DNA from: Pseudomonas maioricensis
GTDB taxonomy: Bacteria > Pseudomonadota > Gammaproteobacteria > Pseudomonadales > Pseudomonadaceae
Assembly (NCBI RefSeq): GCF_022790535.1
Contig: NZ_LOHG01000016.1
Span: 1 to 64,000, forward strand
DNA length: 64,000 nt
Direction of reading: 5' to 3'
A program made the translations under genes and the position numbers. This document shows, piece by piece, positions 60,017 through 64,000 of this stretch (within the stretch, counting starts at the first letter, position 1; every line of letters starts with the position of its first letter). The notes below the pieces were generated by a model. It searched no databases, was not told the DNA's origin, and worked only from the letters and a program-made list of their open reading frames with translations.

Positions 60017-60856
60017 TCAACGACGCTGAGTCAGAGCGCGGCGTTCGAATTCGACGATCCGCTGACGATAATGCTCGATGGTCTGCGCGGTCATGACGCT
60101 GCGCTGGTCATCCTTGAGCTCACCGTTGAGCTCATGAGCCAGCTTGCGAGCAGCGGCAACCATCACATCAAAGGCCTGCTTCGGATGACGCGGACCCGGC
60201 AAGCCAAGGAAGAAACTCACGGCACGGGTGCTGAAGTGGTCGATGTCGTCCAGATCAAACACGCCGGGCTTGACCGCGTTGGCCATGGAAAACAGGACTT
60301 CGCCATTGCCTGCCATGCTTTCGTGGCGATGGAAAATGTCCATCTCACCAAAGCGCAGACCGCTTTCCAGAATATTCTGCAGCAACGCAGGACCTTTGAA
60401 GCCACTTTCATCGCGACAGATAACACTGATGACCAGCACTTCTTCGACCGGCGCCAGGTCCTTGTCTTCAGTGATGCGCTGCGCAGGCTTGTCGTCCTGG
60501 AAATCATCGTCACGGCCGGTGAACAGGCTCGGGCCGTCCATGTCCAGGTTGAGGTCGCCTTGCTGCGGCTCATCCTTGCGTTTGTTACTGCGTTTGCCTT
60601 GCCGCGGTGTTGCGCTCATCGACGGCAGATCTTCCTCGTCGAGTTGCGGCTCTTTGTGCGTATCCAGTACACGCGGCGGTCCCAACAACTCGGCGGACGA
60701 GCTTTCGTCGTCGTCCGGCAGGTTCGAGAAGCTGCGGTCCAGCCTGAATTTCAATTTCCCCTTGCCGCCGCGCATACGGCGCCAGCCGTCAAAAAGAATA
60801 CCGGCAATGACAATTATGCCGATGACGATCAGCCACTCGCGCAGACCGATTTCCAT
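60017..60856 (-). CDS. zipA: Cell division protein ZipA
   Basis: The 279-residue protein has an N-terminal membrane anchor (LREWLIVIGIIVIAGILFDGW), a charged Pro-poor linker of about 110 residues, and the C-terminal FtsZ-binding domain (VLVISVICRDESGFKGPALL, then ESGLRFGEMDIFHRH, and FDLDDIDHFSTRAVSFFLGLP). It tethers FtsZ to the inner membrane. The gene lies in the usual smc-zipA-ligA order. Confidence 0.96.
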   Translation of the reverse strand: MEIGLREWLIVIGIIVIAGILFDGWRRMRGGKGKLKFRLDRSFSNLPDDDESSSAELLGPPRVLDTHKEPQLDEEDLPSMSATPRQGKRSNKRKDEPQQGDLNLDMDGPSLFTGRDDDFQDDKPAQRITEDKDLAPVEEVLVISVICRDESGFKGPALLQNILESGLRFGEMDIFHRHESMAGNGEVLFSMANAVKPGVFDLDDIDHFSTRAVSFFLGLPGPRHPKQAFDVMVAAARKLAHELNGELKDDQRSVMTAQTIEHYRQRIVEFERRALTQRR

Positions 60857-61107
60857 GTAATCCAGTGCCTCTAGTAAAGAATGCTGAAAATAAGGGCCTA
60901 AACCCCTTTAAAACGTGGTGCCAAGTCTATGTTCTGACTAGCAATTTGCCCACGCGAAAAGAAAAAGTGGACATTAAACTAGCACGACCAAAGGTAACTT
61001 TACACCGTCTGTTACATCTGGTTCGCGCGCAAAGCGATATCTACCGCACAGAGTTGTTCACGGGGAGCCATTAATCGGCCATTTCTGCCCCGTCCAACCG
61101 CTCATGA

Positions 61108-64000
61108 TCAAGCATCGACCAACGCCATTGCCTCTTCGACATCAACCGCCACCAGCCTTGAACAACCTGGCTCATGCATCGTAACCCCCATTAACTGATC
61201 AGCCATTTCCATGGCGATCTTGTTGTGGGTGATGTAGATGAACTGCACGGTCTGCGACATCTCCTTGACCAATCGCGCGTAGCGTCCAACGTTGGCATCG
61301 TCCAGCGGTGCATCCACCTCATCGAGCATGCAGAACGGTGCAGGATTGAGCTTGAAGATGGCGAAAACCAACGCCAACGCAGTCAAGGCTTTCTCGCCAC
61401 CGGACAGCAAATGGATCGTGCTGTTTTTCTTGCCCGGCGGGCGCGCCATGATTGTTACCCCTGTATCGAGTAAATCTTCGCCCGTCAGTTCCAAATAAGC
61501 TGAGCCACCACCGAAAACTTTTGGAAAAAGTGCCTGAATTCCACTATTTATCTGATCGAAGGTCTCCTTGAAGCGATTTCGAGTCTCTTTGTCGATCTTG
61601 CGAATAACGTTTTCGAGGGTTTCCAGCGCTTCCACCAAATCAGCGTTTTGCGCGTCCAGATAACGTTTGCGCTCTGACTGTTGCTGGTACTCATCAATGG
61701 CGGCAAGGTTGATCGCGCCCAGCCGCTGAATACGTCCGGCGATGCGCTCGAGTTCTTCTTCGGCGTCCTTTTCACTGGCTTCAGCAGTCAGTGTCGCCAA
61801 TACGCCATGCAGGTCATAGCCGTCTTCCAGCAACTGATCCTGCAAGGTGGTACGACGCACCGTGAGCGACTGCCATTCCATCCGCTGCTGTTCCAGTTGA
61901 CCACGCAACAGCTGCGATTGCTGCTCGGCCTGGGTACGGCGCTTTTCGGCATCGCGCAATTCGCGATCAGCATCTTCCAGCGCATTCTTCGCGGTACGCA
62001 TTTCATCGTCCACCGCCATGCGCCGCTCAAGTAATTCTTCAAGTTTCAGACGCAGCTCTTCCAGCGGAGCTTCGCCCTCCTCCAGATTCAGATCGAGCTG
62101 CTCACGCTTTTCGGTCAGGCGCTCGGCCTGCATCTCCAGACGCTCAAGGGCCTGCCGAGTGGAATCGTGCTGCGCCTTGAGAGAACCCAGGCGTACGGCC
62201 AACTGATGGGCGTGATCTTTATGTTGGCGGGCCTCCTGACGGACCCGGTCAAGCTGCTCGCGCAGGCTGTCACGTTGAGCCTGAAGCAGTTCACGCTGCT
62301 CGGTGTCCAGCGCCATGCTGTCCAGCGCGTCCTGCAGTTGCAGGCGTGATTCGCCCAGATGCTCGTGCTCCATGGCACGTTGCTCGCCCAGTTCGGCGAG
62401 TTCTTCATCCAGACGAGTGCGACGCAGCGTGAGCTGTTCGACCTTGACCTTGGCGGCAGACAACTGCGCCCGAAGCTCGCTTTGCTGACGGGTTTCATCC
62501 TGCACCCGGCGCCGTAGTTCTTCCCGGGCTTCTTCCTGTTTCGATTGCTGTTCGCGCAGGGTCAACAATTGCTCTTCAAGCGTTGCCAATGTGGCTTCAC
62601 GCTCATCGCGCTCCTGCTCCAGCCGCTGCAACTCCTGACCACGCGCCAGCACACCGCTTTGCGCTTCACTGGCACGGCGCACCCGCAGGAAGTGCCGACC
62701 AACCCAATAACCGTCGCGACTGATCAAGCTCTGCCCGGCCGCCAGCTGGCTGCGCTGGGCCAATGCTTCGTCGAGGCTTTCGACGGGGCGAACCTGGCCG
62801 AGCCATGCGGTCAAATCCATGTCGCTGTCGACTTTATCCAGCAGACTGCCAGGGATCCGTGCGCCCTCATTGCTGGCGCTGATCAGGCGCAGATCGCCCT
62901 GTTGAAAACCGGCCAGATCCAGACCGTTGAGATCATCCACCAACACCGCTTGCAGATCGGCGCCCAGCACCGCTTCCACGGCCAACTCCCAGCCTGGCTC
63001 AACCCGCAAGCCTTCAGCCAGACGGGGACGCTCCGCCAGATCATGATCGCGCAGCCATTCGGCCGTGCCGGTGTCGGGGTCAAGCGCGGCCTGCTGCAAG
63101 GCTTCAAGAGAAGCAAGACGTCCGTTTAAACGCTGCAATTCGCCTTGAGCCTGCTGCTGCGCCTGATTGGCCTGCTGCAGTTCGTTGCGCAGTTGCTCCA
63201 GACGCTCGACCGCTTGCTCCTCGCCAAGATGCAGCTCTTCGAGAGACATTTCCCGAGTGGCGAGGTCTTCGTCCAACTGTAGGATCGCGGCGTCTTCCGG
63301 GTCCGCCTTGAGCAATTGCAATTCTTCGCCCAAACGTCGCTGCCGTTCAGCCAGGCGCTCAAGGCTTTGTTCCAGTTGCTGGATGCGCGACTGCTGAACT
63401 TCTGCCTGACGGCGAGGCTCGGCGGACTTCAGGTTGAAGCTGTCCCACTTCTCCTGCCAGCCATGCATCGCGCTTTCAGCATCTTCCAGCGACGCAGCGG
63501 ACTCCTCGGCGGCGGCGCTGGTCATCTCCTGCTCCGGCTCAAGCATTTCCAGCTCTTCGCCCAACGTCGCCAGCAGTGTGCGGTCGTGGCCCAGATGCGA
63601 TTCGGTTTCCTGGCGGGCACGCTCGGCTTCACGCAGGTCGTCCTGCAATTGCCGCAGCCGTTGCTGGCCGTGCTGGATACTCTGCTCGACACGGGCAATA
63701 TCACCACCCACCGAATAGAAGCGCCCCTGAACAACATTGAAGCGTTCCGACAGATCGTGATGACCGTCGCGCAAGCGCTCGATGCTGGCGTCGGCATTAC
63801 GCTGATCAGCAACCAATGCTTCGAAACCGATTTCCTGGTTGCCGATTACCGCTTCGCGCTGACCCACTTGCTCGTTCAGCGCCTGCCAGCGTAACGCCGA
63901 CAGCTGCGCCTTAAGCTGACGCTCTTCGGCTTTGTATTCCTGATACTTCTCGGCAGCCTGAGCCTGACGATGCAAGCGCTCCAGTTGACGTTCCAGCTCT
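61108..64000 (-). CDS. smc: Chromosome partition protein SMC, 5' end beyond window
   Basis: The gene runs off the right edge, so only about 963 C-terminal residues are seen. They comprise long Gln/Glu/Arg-rich coiled coils, the hinge (about LAEGLRVEPGWELAVEAVLG to the DLAGFQQGDLRLI region), the second coiled coil, and the C-terminal head with signature LLSGGEKALTALAL and Walker B FCMLDEVDAPLDD followed by FIYITHNKIAMEMAD. SMC organises and segregates the chromosome. The first Met in the window is internal and not the start. zipA follows after 250 bases that carry no gene. Confidence 0.96.
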   Translation of the reverse strand, partial: ELERQLERLHRQAQAAEKYQEYKAEERQLKAQLSALRWQALNEQVGQREAVIGNQEIGFEALVADQRNADASIERLRDGHHDLSERFNVVQGRFYSVGGDIARVEQSIQHGQQRLRQLQDDLREAERARQETESHLGHDRTLLATLGEELEMLEPEQEMTSAAAEESAASLEDAESAMHGWQEKWDSFNLKSAEPRRQAEVQQSRIQQLEQSLERLAERQRRLGEELQLLKADPEDAAILQLDEDLATREMSLEELHLGEEQAVERLEQLRNELQQANQAQQQAQGELQRLNGRLASLEALQQAALDPDTGTAEWLRDHDLAERPRLAEGLRVEPGWELAVEAVLGADLQAVLVDDLNGLDLAGFQQGDLRLISASNEGARIPGSLLDKVDSDMDLTAWLGQVRPVESLDEALAQRSQLAAGQSLISRDGYWVGRHFLRVRRASEAQSGVLARGQELQRLEQERDEREATLATLEEQLLTLREQQSKQEEAREELRRRVQDETRQQSELRAQLSAAKVKVEQLTLRRTRLDEELAELGEQRAMEHEHLGESRLQLQDALDSMALDTEQRELLQAQRDSLREQLDRVRQEARQHKDHAHQLAVRLGSLKAQHDSTRQALERLEMQAERLTEKREQLDLNLEEGEAPLEELRLKLEELLERRMAVDDEMRTAKNALEDADRELRDAEKRRTQAEQQSQLLRGQLEQQRMEWQSLTVRRTTLQDQLLEDGYDLHGVLATLTAEASEKDAEEELERIAGRIQRLGAINLAAIDEYQQQSERKRYLDAQNADLVEALETLENVIRKIDKETRNRFKETFDQINSGIQALFPKVFGGGSAYLELTGEDLLDTGVTIMARPPGKKNSTIHLLSGGEKALTALALVFAIFKLNPAPFCMLDEVDAPLDDANVGRYARLVKEMSQTVQFIYITHNKIAMEMADQLMGVTMHEPGCSRLVAVDVEEAMALVDA

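Noticed and set aside
1..64000. Prophage, CRISPR or biosynthetic gene cluster
   Set aside because: No integrase, transposase, Cas protein, repeat-spacer pattern, phage structural gene, polyketide synthase or NRPS gene was seen in either strand.

Overview
The window looks like a piece of chromosome from a Pseudomonas species, probably of the fluorescens/syringae type. The reasons are the order smc-zipA-ligA, the genes rraB, mtnBDC, speE and folE with strongly Pseudomonas-like proteins, a ZipA and a glutamine-type RraB that are gammaproteobacterial, frequent GTG/TTG starts behind good Shine-Dalgarno sites, and many REP-like inverted-repeat pairs of the GTAGGAGC...GCTCCTAC type between genes. 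Coding is dense. I see no prophage, transposase, CRISPR array or secondary-metabolite cluster; one tRNA (Ser, GGA) is present. The species assignment is inference from gene content only.

Layout. 1-4.2 kb: a Pseudomonas-type intergenic repeat, then a four-gene minus-strand operon (DUF72, endonuclease/exonuclease/phosphatase protein, ClsB-type cardiolipin synthase, YbhN-like membrane protein), each gene overlapping the next. 4.3-9.7 kb: an orphan Rossmann dehydrogenase, a 0.7 kb gene-free stretch, a cytochrome b561, and an exported 723-residue protein followed by a DUF3142 protein. 9.7-16.5 kb: an isochorismatase-fold hydrolase and LysR regulator divergent from an SDR reductase, tRNA-Ser, small proteins, a methyltransferase, a crotonase, a CorA-type transporter and a glutamine amidotransferase. 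16.6-20 kb: a beta-oxidation pair (FadJ-type multifunctional enzyme and thiolase). 20.4-25.2 kb: a 31-residue membrane peptide, an exported rhodanese-fold protein plus cytochrome c, then the ATP-grasp / alpha-E / transglutaminase cassette.

25.2-34.5 kb: rraB, a small acidic protein, an LTA-synthase-family sulfatase, speE, a PLDc_N peptide, a ZIP transporter, an ankyrin protein, a DUF3509 protein and a LuxR solo. 34.6-41.9 kb: an apparent operon aroC - MFS transporter - mtnB - mtnD - mtnC (chorismate synthesis and methionine salvage), then an alpha/beta hydrolase, an anchored protein with an acetyltransferase-like core, and prmB. 42-48.7 kb: a second isochorismatase-fold protein, small membrane proteins, an Smr protein, a HigBA toxin-antitoxin islet with a recognisable promoter/operator, folE, an anchored glutaredoxin, an LprI-like protein, a GST and an aminotransferase. 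48.8-57.4 kb: a MarR regulator with two perfect operators, a BenE transporter, a chemoreceptor, an LD-carboxypeptidase, a secreted protein, a curA-like reductase and a zinc metallopeptidase. 57.5-64 kb: ligA, zipA and the 3' part of smc, which runs off the window.

Most of the window is core housekeeping sequence. The parts that most deserve a second look are the higBA islet and its flanking TTGGTAC repeats, the MarR promoter with twin GTCAA-N5-TTGAC sites and a possible leaderless start, the LuxR solo, the two isochorismatase-fold proteins that have Ser at the usual Cys position, the exported 723-residue/DUF3142 pair, the anchored acetyltransferase-like protein, and two intergenic intervals that end in strong terminators without a gene before them (candidate small RNAs). 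I did not find a clear, previously undescribed multi-gene system.
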